Below, one piece after another: positions 1 through 8,885 of a stretch of 64,000 bases of DNA (position 1 is its first letter; every line of letters starts with the position of its first letter). This DNA comes from Thermococcus henrietii (GTDB taxonomy: Archaea > Methanobacteriota_B > Thermococci > Thermococcales > Thermococcaceae). The notes under the pieces were generated by a model that did not search any database, had not been told where the DNA came from, and saw only the letters and a program-made list of their open reading frames with translations. A program made the position numbers and the translations under genes. The stretch covers positions 868,001 to 932,000 of the forward strand of contig NZ_LT900021.1 in the NCBI RefSeq assembly GCF_900198835.1. Direction: 5' to 3'.

Positions 1-81
1 AAGGTTGAGCACCGCAGTATAACGGCAGTTTTAAGCAGGAGTTGCTCCCTTCCAAAGTGGGTAAAAGAGCTGGAGGGCTAA
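1..81 (+). CDS. C-terminal tail of a CDS that begins upstream of the window (tentative)
   Basis: Frame 1 is open from base 1 and ends at TAA 79-81, giving a 26-residue tail that finishes ...LPKWVKELEG. No domain can be named from so little. The main support is positional. Its stop shares four bases (CTAA, 78-81) with the stop of the minus-strand gene ending at 78, and four other convergent gene pairs in this window have exactly this kind of stop-stop overlap. It could still be a chance open frame. Confidence 0.4.
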   Translation, partial: KVEHRSITAVLSRSCSLPKWVKELEG

Positions 82-422
82 GCCCCCCTCGTCGCCACTA
101 TTTTTATTCCTTCCCACTCCGCAACCGTTTCTCCGACCTTCACCGGTGCTTTGAGCCTGAGCTTCGCCAGAAACTTCATGAGCTCCGGTATCTTCTCCTT
201 CGGCACCGGCTCGGCCGTCTTGACGCTCACCGTGGGCAGGGCTCCCCCTTCAACGGGCACGACGCTCATCACGACCCTCTTTGGGTTCGTGACCTCCTGA
301 ATAGCCCACTCCTCACCGCGCGGGCAGGTGCATCCCCTGACCTCTTTGACCTTTCCGTCCTCCACCTCAACCTCGATTGAACATCCAAGGGGGCAGACAA
401 TGCATGTGAAGCGGTATATCAT
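78..422 (-). CDS. DUF1667 protein, third gene of the glycerol-3-phosphate dehydrogenase operon
   Basis: This 114-residue protein starts with ATG at 422, overlapping the preceding stop (ATGA), behind a GGAGGTGGTGAAGG Shine-Dalgarno. It carries a Cys pair near the N-terminus (CIVCPLGC) and further cysteines in RGCTCPRG, a pattern expected for a small Fe-S or metal-binding protein. DUF1667 proteins are commonly encoded beside GlpA-like dehydrogenases and FAD oxidoreductases, as here. It probably acts as a small electron-transfer or cofactor subunit of the three-gene complex. That role is inferred from context, because the family has no firmly established reaction. Confidence 0.85.
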   Translation of the reverse strand: MIYRFTCIVCPLGCSIEVEVEDGKVKEVRGCTCPRGEEWAIQEVTNPKRVVMSVVPVEGGALPTVSVKTAEPVPKEKIPELMKFLAKLRLKAPVKVGETVAEWEGIKIVATRGA

Positions 423-1675
423 GCCTTCACCACCTCCACGGTGAGCTTCTCGGCCTTCCTGATTTCCCCTGCCTTCAGTTTTATCCTCAGCATCTCGGCA
501 GGCTTGACCACCGGGAGCTTCATTCTCTTACTTATCTCCGGAATTCTGAGCTCAACGTCCTCCATCGGCTTAGACACGCGCAGGTATAGGTAGACGTCCC
601 GCTCGCCGCTGAGGTAGTGCGGGACCAGCAGACGGACGTTTTCGCCCTTCTCCACCTTAACCCACTTCCTGCTCTCGATTCCCCCGTTCTCGATGAACTC
701 CTTAGCCCCTTCCGCGGCTAACTCACCCTGCTCCGCGACGTAGTCAACGAGGTCGTTTATCAGAAGCGAGTTCCCGGCAACGAATATTCCCGGGACACTG
801 GTTTCCAGCCTGTCGTTCACGACTGGTCCGCCCGTCGCCGGGTCAATCTCAACGCCTATGGCCTTCAATTTTTTAACGCTCGGAACGAGGCCGGCCGATA
901 TTATCAACGTATCCGCCTCAATCCAGAACTCGCTTCCAGGGATTTCGTTGAGGTTTTCGTCGACCCTGACGACCTTTACCCGCTCGACGCGACCCTTTCC
1001 GCGGACTTCCACGACTTTGTGACTGAGGTAGAGGGGTATGTCAAAGTCCCTGAGAATCATCACGTTTCTCGCCAGTCCCCCGGGATAGGGCATCAGCTCG
1101 ACGACTGCCTTGACCTTCGCGCCTTCAAGGGCAAAGCGACGCGCCATTATCAAGCCAACGTCGCCGGAACCCACGATGACTATCTCCTTACCGGGCATTA
1201 TCCCGTAGATGTCCATCAGCGTTTGGGCCTCTCCTGCCGTGTAGATTCCAGAAACCCTGTCGCCGACGATTCCAATCTCGAAGGCGTGCCTCTCCCTCGC
1301 TCCCGCGGCGTAGATTACCGCCTTTGCCCATGCCTGATAAGCCCCGCTCGGCGAGGTGAAGATTACGACCTTCTCGAGGTCGGAGTAGTTTTTAATCTCA
1401 AGAACCCTCGCGGCCGTTCTGTACTCCACCCCAAGCTCGACCAGCCTCTTCGCAAGCCTTGCCGCAAACTCGGGCCCGGTCAGCTCTTCTCTGTAATAGT
1501 GCAGGCCGAAGCCGGGGTGAATGCACTGGGGCAAAATACCTCCGAGGTAGTCGTTCTCGTCGAGGAGCAAAACCTTCAGTCCGAGTTCTTTGGCCCTAAT
1601 AGCGGCCGCCATTCCCGCAGGACCGCCACCGACCACAACGACGTCGTAGCTCAGCATCGGAATCCTCGGGAACAT
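419..1675 (-). CDS. FAD/NAD(P)-binding oxidoreductase, partner of the GlpA-like dehydrogenase
   Basis: A 418-residue flavoprotein of the pyridine nucleotide-disulfide reductase fold. The N-terminal dinucleotide site is VVVGGGPAGMAAAIRAKELG, a second Rossmann site is IVIVGSGDVGLIMARRFA, and the late FAD motif TSVPGIFVAGNSL follows. The start ATG 1675 overlaps the glpA stop (TGATG) and is preceded by GGGGGGAT. In bacteria and archaea such proteins sit between GlpA-like and DUF1667 genes and probably pass electrons from glycerol 3-phosphate oxidation to NAD(P) or another acceptor. The natural acceptor cannot be read from sequence. It has no visible membrane anchor. Confidence 0.85.
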   Translation of the reverse strand: MFPRIPMLSYDVVVVGGGPAGMAAAIRAKELGLKVLLLDENDYLGGILPQCIHPGFGLHYYREELTGPEFAARLAKRLVELGVEYRTAARVLEIKNYSDLEKVVIFTSPSGAYQAWAKAVIYAAGARERHAFEIGIVGDRVSGIYTAGEAQTLMDIYGIMPGKEIVIVGSGDVGLIMARRFALEGAKVKAVVELMPYPGGLARNVMILRDFDIPLYLSHKVVEVRGKGRVERVKVVRVDENLNEIPGSEFWIEADTLIISAGLVPSVKKLKAIGVEIDPATGGPVVNDRLETSVPGIFVAGNSLLINDLVDYVAEQGELAAEGAKEFIENGGIESRKWVKVEKGENVRLLVPHYLSGERDVYLYLRVSKPMEDVELRIPEISKRMKLPVVKPAEMLRIKLKAGEIRKAEKLTVEVVKA

Positions 1676-3162
1676 CAGGCATCCCCCCTGAGGAGAACCT
1701 TGACGTCTCCTATTCCAATCTCGCTTCCCTTACCCTTCAGCGTGACCTTCCAGGGCTCTATTCCGTATTCCTTAGCAAGAAGCTGGAGGATCTTCGGCCT
1801 GCAGAAGCTTCCCTGGCAGGTTCCGGTTGTGGCTTTGGTTCTGAACTTGACGGAATCAACGCTCGGCGTTTTAACACCTATGAACTTCATCCTCTCTATG
1901 GCCTCAAGGATGTCGCCCTCGCTGACGGAGTTGCAGCGGCACACTATCTTTCCGTAGGCGGGGTTCTTCTTCACGGCTTCGTTCACCTGCTCGGGCGTCA
2001 TCATGAAGAAGTGGCTGATTTCCTTCCTGTAGGGGTTCCACTTCTCCTTTTCCTTCAGCTCGATTCCAAGGTCGCGCTCGATTATACCCGCTACCTCGTA
2101 GGCTATCGCGGGGGCGCTCGTCAGGCCGGGTGAGCGTATTCCAGCGACGTTGATGAAGCCCCAGACTTCTTCTTCTGCCTTGATTATGAAGTCTCCTCCC
2201 GTCGGCTCGGGCCTTAGACCGGCGAAGGTTCTGATTACCTTGCTCCTTGGAGGCAGTTGTGGCCATAGCTTCTTGGCCCCTTCCCAGACCTGCTCAAGGC
2301 CCTCCCTCGTGGTGGCGAGGTTTTCTTTCTCCTCTGGCGGTAAATCCTGGGCGTTCGGCCCTATCATCAGATGGCCGGAAATCTCGGTGGTTACAACTAT
2401 TCCCTTGCTTATCGGCGTCGGCGTCGGGAAGAGGACGCGCTTCGGCCCGGGAACGTCGTCGTCAAAAATCCAGTACTCACCTTTCCTCGGGTGGATTTCG
2501 AAGTAGTCTATGCCTGCCATTCTCGCTATTTTGTCCGCGTAAAGACCCGCTGCATTGATAACGATGTCCGCCTCGATGAAGCCGTCCTTTGTCTCAACAC
2601 CCTTAACCTCACCGTTCTCGACCTTTATCCCCGTAACTTCCGTCTCGAGGTGCGTCTTCACACCGTTCGCAACGGCGTTCTCGGTTATCGCGATAACGGC
2701 CGGAATCGGTCCAATCTGGCCCACTATTGGAACCCACAGCGCTCCAATCGCTTCCCTCGTGAGGTTGGGCTCAAGGTGGAAGAGCTCTTCCTTATCAACG
2801 AGCCTCATCTCGGGAACGCCGTTCTTCCTTCCGCGCTCCAAGAGTCTCTCGAGCTCGTCAAAGTCCTCCTCCTTCGTTGCGACTATCAATGCCCCGTTCC
2901 AGACGTGCGGAATCTCAAGCTCCTTGACCCACTGGTGCCAGAGGCGGTTTCCCCTTATGCACAGCCTGGCCCTCGTTGGGTACTTCTCGGGGTCGTCGTC
3001 GTAGCCACCGTGAATCAGAGCCGTGTTGGCCTTGCTCACCCCCCAGCCAACATCAGGAGCTTTTTCTATCAGGTGGACTTCGAGGTTCTCGTACCTGCTG
3101 AGAACCCTCGCTATGCTCGCCCCGCTAATTCCTGCCCCTATTATGGCCACCTTCGTCTTCAT
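1675..3162 (-). CDS. glpA: Glycerol-3-phosphate dehydrogenase (GlpA-like) with C-terminal BFD [2Fe-2S] domain
   Basis: A 495-residue DAO-family flavoenzyme expected to oxidise sn-glycerol 3-phosphate to dihydroxyacetone phosphate. The N-terminal FAD site is VAIIGAGISGASIARVLSRY. The C-terminal quarter is a bacterioferritin-associated-ferredoxin-type domain with Cys408 and Cys410 (CRC) and Cys449 and Cys454 (CQGSFC), four likely [2Fe-2S] ligands. ATG 3162 was chosen over GTG 3171 because the GTG lies inside the Shine-Dalgarno GAGGTG. It is the first gene of the operon with the FAD partner and the DUF1667 protein. With the glycerol kinase downstream it completes entry of glycerol into triose phosphates. 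Confidence 0.9.
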   Translation of the reverse strand: MKTKVAIIGAGISGASIARVLSRYENLEVHLIEKAPDVGWGVSKANTALIHGGYDDDPEKYPTRARLCIRGNRLWHQWVKELEIPHVWNGALIVATKEEDFDELERLLERGRKNGVPEMRLVDKEELFHLEPNLTREAIGALWVPIVGQIGPIPAVIAITENAVANGVKTHLETEVTGIKVENGEVKGVETKDGFIEADIVINAAGLYADKIARMAGIDYFEIHPRKGEYWIFDDDVPGPKRVLFPTPTPISKGIVVTTEISGHLMIGPNAQDLPPEEKENLATTREGLEQVWEGAKKLWPQLPPRSKVIRTFAGLRPEPTGGDFIIKAEEEVWGFINVAGIRSPGLTSAPAIAYEVAGIIERDLGIELKEKEKWNPYRKEISHFFMMTPEQVNEAVKKNPAYGKIVCRCNSVSEGDILEAIERMKFIGVKTPSVDSVKFRTKATTGTCQGSFCRPKILQLLAKEYGIEPWKVTLKGKGSEIGIGDVKVLLRGDA

Positions 3163-3204
3163 AACCTTCACCTCGATTTAATTAACTTGAGAAAGGGTTT
3201 TGGA

Positions 3205-3215
3205 GGTTTTAAAGC
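3205..3215 (-). promoter_or_regulatory. TATA box of the glpA operon
   Basis: The minus strand reads GCTTTAAAACC here, about 26 nt before a predicted transcription start near 3184 and 43-53 nt before the glpA ATG. The gap 3163-3321 holds this promoter and A/T-rich DNA following the PIN gene. No clear operator palindrome was seen. Confidence 0.6.
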
Positions 3216-3321
3216 TTTCCTTAACCTTTAGTTTGGCGAAAAGGCGAGGAAAGAACTCTTTGGGGCATTAGAAAAAAGGACAGGGCAGGACAGGGTTTGA
3301 ATGGACGGAGATGTTCATTTA

Positions 3322-3786
3322 TCATGGCAGGGTCTCAATGTTTGGGACCTTCTTAAAATCAGAGTCGAAGGTGGCAATCCTCTTAATCCCGTACTGAATA
3401 CATGAGGCGAGAATCATAGCGTCGTTGGGAAGCAGGTTGTGTTCCTCAATTAATCTCCGTGCAATTTCCACGGTTCTTTCCGTTATCTCAACCACTTCAA
3501 GCTCTGGAAGTGCACTAAAGAACTCATCGGCCACGTTGATGGCCTCTTTAATTTCTCCAACTTTTTCTCTTATGCCGTAGGTTGAGTACTTTCCATGCTT
3601 TTTTACGTACTCGTTAGCCATGAGCTGAAACCAGACCTCACCGATGACTGTTGGGTTGATGTAGAACCTCGTTCCTTCGTCAATCATTTTTTCAAGCGCG
3701 ACCACAGCCCTCTCGTCTCCGAAAAGGAAATTCAAGATGAAAGAGGTATCAAGGAAGACCCTTTCCCCTGTGGAGAACGTACTCAT
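3322..3786 (-). CDS. PIN-domain ribonuclease toxin (VapC-like)
   Basis: A 154-residue PIN-domain protein. It begins VFLDTSFILNFL, with the first conserved acidic residue in the LDTS motif, and retains the later NDAMILASC and ATFDSDF motifs that supply the remaining metal-binding acids. Family members cleave RNA, often initiator tRNA or rRNA, and are held in check by a cognate antitoxin. ATG 3786 was preferred to an upstream in-frame start because it follows the antitoxin by a short overlap and begins directly before the fold. It is paired with the DUF104-like gene just upstream and sits between glpA and glpK, to which it is probably unrelated. Confidence 0.85.
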   Translation of the reverse strand: MSTFSTGERVFLDTSFILNFLFGDERAVVALEKMIDEGTRFYINPTVIGEVWFQLMANEYVKKHGKYSTYGIREKVGEIKEAINVADEFFSALPELEVVEITERTVEIARRLIEEHNLLPNDAMILASCIQYGIKRIATFDSDFKKVPNIETLP

Positions 3787-3952
3787 GATAAGCCTCCTCC
3801 AGCTCCTCAACGCTAACGGCTCTCTTAACACTTCCTGCAAGCTTCAGGACGTCCCGCTTTATGACAACGGTTACTTTCTCACCTTCCTTGAGATTCACCC
3901 GTTTTAGGGGTTTTAGAACACCGTTCTCGTAGACGGCCTCGACTGTCTCCAT
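3749..3952 (-). CDS. DUF104/AF2212-like antitoxin
   Basis: A 67-residue protein whose N-terminal half (EAVYENGVLKPLKRVNLKEG) is the signature of the AF2212-like DUF104 family, a short beta-rich domain that usually precedes a PIN toxin gene. The C-terminal half is charged and probably wraps the toxin. The last 38 bases overlap the toxin start, so the pair is translationally coupled. A very similar protein with its own PIN partner lies at 44722-44916, so this module has at least one relative in the window. Confidence 0.85.
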   Translation of the reverse strand: METVEAVYENGVLKPLKRVNLKEGEKVTVVIKRDVLKLAGSVKRAVSVEELEEAYHEYVLHRGKGLP

Positions 3953-3997
3953 ACTCCCACCTGAAAATAATTGGGGGAAACAGTAATAACCCTTTCG

Positions 3998-5479
3998 TCA
4001 GACCCCAACGACCTTCGCCCAGCCCATGGCCCTCTTCACTGCCTCCTTCCAGCCGTGGTAGAGCTTTCTCCTCGTTTCCTCGTCCATCTCCGGCTCGAAC
4101 ACCCTCTCCGCTCTCCAGAGGCTCTCTATCTCCTCAAGGCTCTCCCAGTAATCGACGGCCAGTCCGGCCAGATACGCCGCGCCGAGCGCGGTGGTTTCCT
4201 TGACGACGGGCCTGACGACGCGCCTGTTCAGTATGTCCGCCTGGAACTGCATCAGGAAGTCGTTCGCCGTTGCCCCGCCGTCAACGCGAAGCTCCTTTAT
4301 CCCGACGAGCTTCTCCATCTCCTCTATGACGTCGCGCGTAAGGTACGCTATCGCCTCCAGAGTTGCCCTCGCGAGGTGCTCCCTGCCGGTTCCGCGCGTT
4401 ATGCCGATTATCAGCCCCCTCGCGAACTGGTCCCAGTACGGTGCTCCAAGGCCGACGAAGGCCGGGACGAAGTAGACTCCTTCGTTGCTCTCGAGCTTCC
4501 TCGCGAGTTCCTCGGTTTCGGAGGCGTGTTTGATAATCTTTATTCCGTCGCGGAGCCACTGAACCGCTGCTCCCGTTATGAAGATGCTCCCCTCAAGGGC
4601 GTAGCTGACCTTTCCGTTGAGTCCCCAGGCTATCGTCGTGAGCAGGTTGTTTGAGTAGCGGACGGTCTTTCCGGTGTTGGCGAGGATAAAGCTTCCCGTT
4701 CCGTAAGTGGCCTTCACCATTCCCGTCTCGAACCCTGCCTGCCCGAACAGCGCCGCCTGCTGGTCACCGGCGTCACCGCTCACCGGAATCTCTGCCCCAA
4801 GGAGTTCCTTCTTTGTGTAACCGTAGACCTCGCTCGACTCCTTCACCTCCGGAAGGACCTCCTCCGGAATCCCGAAGATTTCGAGCAACTCGTCGTCCCA
4901 GTCGAGCCTCTTTATGTTGAAGAGCATCGTCCTTGAGGCGTTGGAGTAATCGGTCACGTGCTCTCCGGTGAGGCGGTAGATTAGGAACGTATCGACGGTT
5001 CCGAAGAGGACTTCGCCTTTCTCCGCCTTCTCCCTCAGCCCGGGGACGTTGTCGAGGAGCCATTTGAGCTTGCTCGCGGAGAAGTAGGCATCGGGGACGA
5101 GGCCGGTCTTCTGCTTTATCATATCCCCGTATTCGCGCTTTATCTCCTCCACCATCTCGGCCGTTCTCCTGCACTGCCAGACTATCGCGTTGTAGAGAGG
5201 TTTTCCGTCACGGTCAAAGACTATCGTAGTTTCTCTCTGATTCGTAACGCCTATCGCCGCTATCTGGTTCGGCTCCACCTTCGCCCTCTCAAGGGCGGTT
5301 TTGATGGCCCTGAACTGTGCGTCCCAGATTTCCTCCGGATTGTGCTCCACCCAGCCGGGCTTGGGATAGTGCTGGGGGAACTCGTACTGGCCGAGACCTA
5401 TGATGTTGCTCTCCCTGTCGAAGATTATCGCCCTGGCTGAGGTAGTTCCCTCGTCGAGCGATAGTACGAACCTCTCCAT
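3998..5479 (-). CDS. glpK: Glycerol kinase
   Basis: A 493-residue FGGY-family kinase of normal family length that phosphorylates glycerol to sn-glycerol 3-phosphate with ATP. Visible signatures are the N-terminal phosphate loop [12 protein letters not shown], the sugar-binding [10 protein letters not shown] region, and the C-terminal ATP-site motif [15 protein letters not shown]. The product is the substrate of the GlpA-like dehydrogenase encoded about 0.8 kb downstream. The Shine-Dalgarno is GGTGGTGG right before ATG 5479. No glycerol facilitator gene is seen next to it. Confidence 0.95.
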   Translation of the reverse strand: MERFVLSLDEGTTSARAIIFDRESNIIGLGQYEFPQHYPKPGWVEHNPEEIWDAQFRAIKTALERAKVEPNQIAAIGVTNQRETTIVFDRDGKPLYNAIVWQCRRTAEMVEEIKREYGDMIKQKTGLVPDAYFSASKLKWLLDNVPGLREKAEKGEVLFGTVDTFLIYRLTGEHVTDYSNASRTMLFNIKRLDWDDELLEIFGIPEEVLPEVKESSEVYGYTKKELLGAEIPVSGDAGDQQAALFGQAGFETGMVKATYGTGSFILANTGKTVRYSNNLLTTIAWGLNGKVSYALEGSIFITGAAVQWLRDGIKIIKHASETEELARKLESNEGVYFVPAFVGLGAPYWDQFARGLIIGITRGTGREHLARATLEAIAYLTRDVIEEMEKLVGIKELRVDGGATANDFLMQFQADILNRRVVRPVVKETTALGAAYLAGLAVDYWESLEEIESLWRAERVFEPEMDEETRRKLYHGWKEAVKRAMGWAKVVGV

Positions 5480-5490
5480 ACCACCACCAG

Positions 5491-5518
5491 AATTAAAAAT
5501 GTTTTAAGGGGTATTAAC
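5491..5518 (-). promoter_or_regulatory. Promoter region of glpK
   Basis: On the minus strand this A/T-rich stretch reads through TTAATAC, CCTTAAAAC and TTTTTAATT, any of which could be the TATA box. The first (about 5511-5518) places the transcription start near 5489 and leaves room for the GGTGGTGG leader. The promoter overlaps the stop codon of the upstream membrane-protein gene. Confidence 0.45.
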
Positions 5519-6860
5519 GGTTTCGCTCGTCCCCTGTAATGCTGGTGAGTATGCAACCGAGGCCGAGAAAAACACCGACGAATGCCAGCTTTGAGGAGAG
5601 GTCATGGTAGGCCTCTGGTGAGGCAGTATATGGAAGCGAAACCAAGATTATCAGCTGGGCCCGGTCGTACATGGCTAGTCTTAGGTTTTTAATGGTCTGC
5701 TGGTTTTCTCTAATGACCTCCCTTAGCACTTCCCTGCTTTCAGGGGATACCTCGTTTAGGTGCTCTTCAATTATTTTGTTCTCAAGCTCGTATTTCCTTA
5801 TGAACTCCTCATAAGTGGGGCTGTTGTTGTGGATAAATAACGAGCCCACTCCTCGAGAGGCGTTTTTAAACGTCTCCAGCTCTCCAAGTGGCAGTATTCC
5901 GTCGAGCCTGAGGGTTTTGGGTCCGTCCCAGCTAACCCGGACGCTAACGTTGAACTCTTTGAGAAGTCCCGCGAGTTTCCTTGCCTTTTCGGGGCCGTCG
6001 AGTGTGACGTAGAGAACGGCAAAGTTACTCGCGTCCTTAATGGTGGCGTTGCTCTCGTTGAGTGCTTCGATTATTGAAACCGCCTTCTCTGAATTCCACT
6101 GAACCCACGAATCGTGGACGTAGGTGCCAACGAAAATTATCGAGAGGGCCATGAGGGCACCGAAGACAAGTTTCTTGTCCATCCTCCGGCTCAGTATGGC
6201 TCCGGCAAGGGCTGAAATCCCGGCACCAGTCCAGAGGAGGGCCATGAACGGAACGTTGCTCTCGGGCTTTGGGTAGTCTATATTGACGGTGACGAGGGTG
6301 ATGTTGCAGGGTTTGCCCTTGCTCCGCAGGCCGAGGGCATACTCCAGGGTAACGGTGAGGTCAACGGTTTTGTTGTGGATAACTGCCCTTTCTTCCGGGT
6401 CTTGAATAACGCTCTCAAGCTCCTTGAACGCTTGGAGTTCCCTCCTAAGTTTTTCCTGCTCCTCCCTGCTGAAGACGACTCTCGTTTCCTTGTGGTCGGT
6501 GATGTCGCAATTTCCGGGAAGCTGTTTCTCAAATTCGGTTTCGTTTGTGGGTATGACGTTGAACGAGCCCCCATCCCCGGCGTACAGGACGATGTTATTG
6601 TGGGGGAGGCTCTCGAAGAACGACAGCGTCCCATTGACCTCACTATCGGTATGGGCCCTGCACTCGACGACAACCAAGGCTTTTGGGGTGCAGTTCCAGA
6701 GGCTCGTGGCGTTGAACGAGCGGAGGATTTCTTTGAATTCACCGTTGGTAGGGATGAAACGGTCGCCTGGGCCTGAGTATCTCTCCGGTGGAATGGCTGT
6801 CGCGAGCACCATAAACAGAAGGGCAACGATGCAGATGAAGATGGTTTTATCGCGTTCCAT
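5514..6860 (-). CDS. Thermococcales-type membrane protein with two extracytoplasmic domains (paralogue of 6847-8097)
   Basis: A 448-residue protein of unknown function. It has an N-terminal hydrophobic segment (IFICIVALLFMVLATAIP), a long extracytoplasmic stretch rich in Asn-Xaa-Ser/Thr, two central membrane segments (about residues 215-265), a second extracytoplasmic stretch with a predicted helical region, and a C-terminal membrane segment before a short basic tail. Length, topology and the tail match the adjacent upstream gene, so the two arose by tandem duplication. ATG 6860 overlaps the end of that gene by 14 bases and replaces a longer unsupported start. No enzyme motif is visible. Position beside glpK suggests, but does not show, a link to glycerol or lipids. 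Confidence 0.75.
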   Translation of the reverse strand: MERDKTIFICIVALLFMVLATAIPPERYSGPGDRFIPTNGEFKEILRSFNATSLWNCTPKALVVVECRAHTDSEVNGTLSFFESLPHNNIVLYAGDGGSFNVIPTNETEFEKQLPGNCDITDHKETRVVFSREEQEKLRRELQAFKELESVIQDPEERAVIHNKTVDLTVTLEYALGLRSKGKPCNITLVTVNIDYPKPESNVPFMALLWTGAGISALAGAILSRRMDKKLVFGALMALSIIFVGTYVHDSWVQWNSEKAVSIIEALNESNATIKDASNFAVLYVTLDGPEKARKLAGLLKEFNVSVRVSWDGPKTLRLDGILPLGELETFKNASRGVGSLFIHNNSPTYEEFIRKYELENKIIEEHLNEVSPESREVLREVIRENQQTIKNLRLAMYDRAQLIILVSLPYTASPEAYHDLSSKLAFVGVFLGLGCILTSITGDERNR

Positions 6861-8097
6861 CGTCCCGGCGCCTCCCCAGCGCGAGCCCCACGAACACGGC
6901 AACGAGGGCGAATTTGGCCAGGAAATCGGAGTAGCCCCCGTAGTCTGGAATTATCGCCTCGGGGCTGGTGGCAAAAACGGCTATGCATAAGTTCTTCTGG
7001 TCTCTATCTTGGTGAAGTGTCTCTTTTAGGTCGTCCATATAATCCTCGACGGCTTTCCTCTCGTCAGGGGTTAGGTACGGCAGATATTTTTCAAGCGTCG
7101 TTAATGTCTCATTTATCTCCTGTGTATCGTTTGTCTCGTTCAAGAGGGCGGTGAGATACTCGGGATTAATCACCGAGGTCTCCCAGCCCCTTTCTTTAAA
7201 CGCCCCAATGATTCTCATGTAATTGTTCCTATTCACCTTAACGTGGATTCTCAGAACCGTGTCCTCCCATCTGACCGAACTCACCGTTGCATTATTCCTC
7301 CTAATGGTTTTGAGGAACCACTCGACGTCGCTATGAGAATAGAACCTTCCTTGGACTCCTCCTACCTCGATGCATGACTGATTCGTGGCGTTTAGGGAGA
7401 GGAGCTCGTTGAATGCCCCGGATGCCCTTGAGGTTTTCTCCCTAGTCTCAACGTAGTTCCAGAGAAACAATGAACCAATGAGAACCACCGCAAGGAACAC
7501 AATCAACATCGTTTTTCTTTTCCTGCAGAAAGCCGCTCCCATAAGGCTGGCAGAGATGACACCGAGCCACGTTATAAGGAAAGGCAACTTAACCGGCTCC
7601 TTCATTGCGTTTGTAACAACTGTGACGTGAACCAGCGTGAGATTCAGTGGCTCCTTCGGGGACCCTGCGAATAGAAAGAGTGGTTTTAGTTTTTCGTAAT
7701 CCGTGGTTCCCCGGGTCATGTTTTTGAGCCTTTCCACGGCCAGCTGGAGGCTGTTATTGTGGAGAATTTCATTTCGTCCAAGGACATCGCAGGTGATGGG
7801 CATTCCCGCCAGGAACCTGCTCCAGTTCTTCACGAGAATCGTCGTTTTGAACGTTCCCTCCCTAGAGAGGCCGTAGTCATGGGGATATTCGAGCGTCCAG
7901 TTTACGACGTGTTGGTAGTAGGACGTTGTGCCTGCCGTGCACTCTACGTAGGCGGCCCACTTGGCTGGCTTCTGATAGGTCCAGACCTCCCTGTTGACGA
8001 ATTTTTCTGGCGGTGAAGAGTATCTGTAGTGAGGAACCGAGAGGGAAAGGAGCAGAACAACGGCAATCATGAGGAGAAGGTACTCGGCCTTCTTCAC
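6847..8097 (-). CDS. Membrane protein with two extracytoplasmic domains (paralogue of 5514-6860)
   Basis: A 416-residue protein of unknown function with the same plan as its downstream neighbour: N-terminal membrane segment, Asn-glycosylation-rich outer domain, paired central membrane segments (LPFLITWLGVISASLMGA and a second after RKRKT), second outer domain and a C-terminal segment ending in RRRDDGTR. GTG 8097 was chosen because it follows the Shine-Dalgarno GGTGGAG by about five bases. The TTG and GTG codons further upstream fall inside that site. The two genes form a bicistron read from a TATA box at 8127-8141. Function cannot be assigned. Confidence 0.7.
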   Translation of the reverse strand: MKKAEYLLLMIAVVLLLSLSVPHYRYSSPPEKFVNREVWTYQKPAKWAAYVECTAGTTSYYQHVVNWTLEYPHDYGLSREGTFKTTILVKNWSRFLAGMPITCDVLGRNEILHNNSLQLAVERLKNMTRGTTDYEKLKPLFLFAGSPKEPLNLTLVHVTVVTNAMKEPVKLPFLITWLGVISASLMGAAFCRKRKTMLIVFLAVVLIGSLFLWNYVETREKTSRASGAFNELLSLNATNQSCIEVGGVQGRFYSHSDVEWFLKTIRRNNATVSSVRWEDTVLRIHVKVNRNNYMRIIGAFKERGWETSVINPEYLTALLNETNDTQEINETLTTLEKYLPYLTPDERKAVEDYMDDLKETLHQDRDQKNLCIAVFATSPEAIIPDYGGYSDFLAKFALVAVFVGLALGRRRDDGTR

Positions 8098-8126
8098 TCT
8101 CTCCACCAAAGGAAGTAAAATAGAAA

Positions 8127-8141
8127 ACCTTAAAAAGTTTA
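8127..8141 (-). promoter_or_regulatory. TATA box of the tandem 4-TM membrane protein pair
   Basis: The minus strand reads AACTTTTTAAGG here, about 26 nt before a predicted start near 8108-8110, immediately ahead of the Shine-Dalgarno for GTG 8097. It overlaps the last codon of the phosphodiesterase gene upstream. Confidence 0.55.
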
Positions 8142-8885
8142 TCTAAGTCCAGCGTTCTTGAGGTAGAAGAGCATCCTCTCGACGTCGTTCGCTATCACGA
8201 CCTCGAAGAGTCCCCTGAGCTTCAGCAGGTTGTCGTCTTTATAGAAGAGCTCGTCGTTCGCCGTCCAGAGGGCGACCTTGAGCCCGAGGGAGCGAGCCCA
8301 GCCTATTGCCTGAACGGTCTTCTCGAAGCCAAGCAGGGGTATTGCTTCCATCGGAATGTTAATTGACCAGAGGTTGAGCTCCTCCTTGAGCTTTGGAACC
8401 ATCTGGAGGACGTCTTCCCTATCAATCAAAAGCCCCATTCTAGTTTCCTCATCGAACCTGCGGTATCCTCTGAGGGCTTCAACGTCAAAGGACGATATTA
8501 ACACCCTCTCCGGGTTGTTCTCCTTCACGATTTTAGCGACTTCCTTAACCGCATCCCCATCCTTGAGCTCAACGTTGATGAGGGCATCACCGGGAAGGAC
8601 TTCAAAAACCTCCTCCAGCGTTGGAATTCTCTCGCCGAGCCCTATGTCGGCCCTCTTGAGCTCCTCCAAGGTCATGTCCTTCTGCCTTCCGCTCATGTCG
8701 CTGGTCCTGTCTATGGTCTCGTCGTGCATAACGATGACCTTACCGTCCTTGGTCAGCCACACATCGAGCTCGACGCCGTCTGCCCCGGCCTCGACGGCCT
8801 TCTTAAAGGCAAGCAGGCTGTTTTCAGGGAGCTTCCCCATGCAGCCCCTATGGCCAAGGACGATAACCCTATCGCTTTCCCACAT
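8139..8885 (-). CDS. Glycerophosphodiester phosphodiesterase (copy 1)
   Basis: A 248-residue GDPD-family TIM barrel that hydrolyses glycerophosphodiesters to glycerol 3-phosphate and an alcohol. Family residues are visible in order: the GHRG start motif, [10 protein letters not shown], the [18 protein letters not shown] metal-binding segment and INVELKD. It has no signal peptide, so it probably works in the cytosol. Its start overlaps the end of a second, more divergent GDPD gene by 17 bases. Product glycerol 3-phosphate would feed the glpA-type dehydrogenase of the same locus. Confidence 0.9.
   Translation of the reverse strand: MWESDRVIVLGHRGCMGKLPENSLLAFKKAVEAGADGVELDVWLTKDGKVIVMHDETIDRTSDMSGRQKDMTLEELKRADIGLGERIPTLEEVFEVLPGDALINVELKDGDAVKEVAKIVKENNPERVLISSFDVEALRGYRRFDEETRMGLLIDREDVLQMVPKLKEELNLWSINIPMEAIPLLGFEKTVQAIGWARSLGLKVALWTANDELFYKDDNLLKLRGLFEVVIANDVERMLFYLKNAGLR

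Noticed and set aside
1019-1957. 312-residue open frame antisense to the FAD oxidoreductase and glpA
   Set aside because: It has no domain, spans the boundary of two well-supported genes and is a codon-bias shadow.
3749-5479. The PIN/DUF104 pair as part of the glycerol operon
   Set aside because: The pair has no pathway relation, has a recognisable toxin-antitoxin structure and recurs at 44.3-44.9 kb away from glycerol genes.
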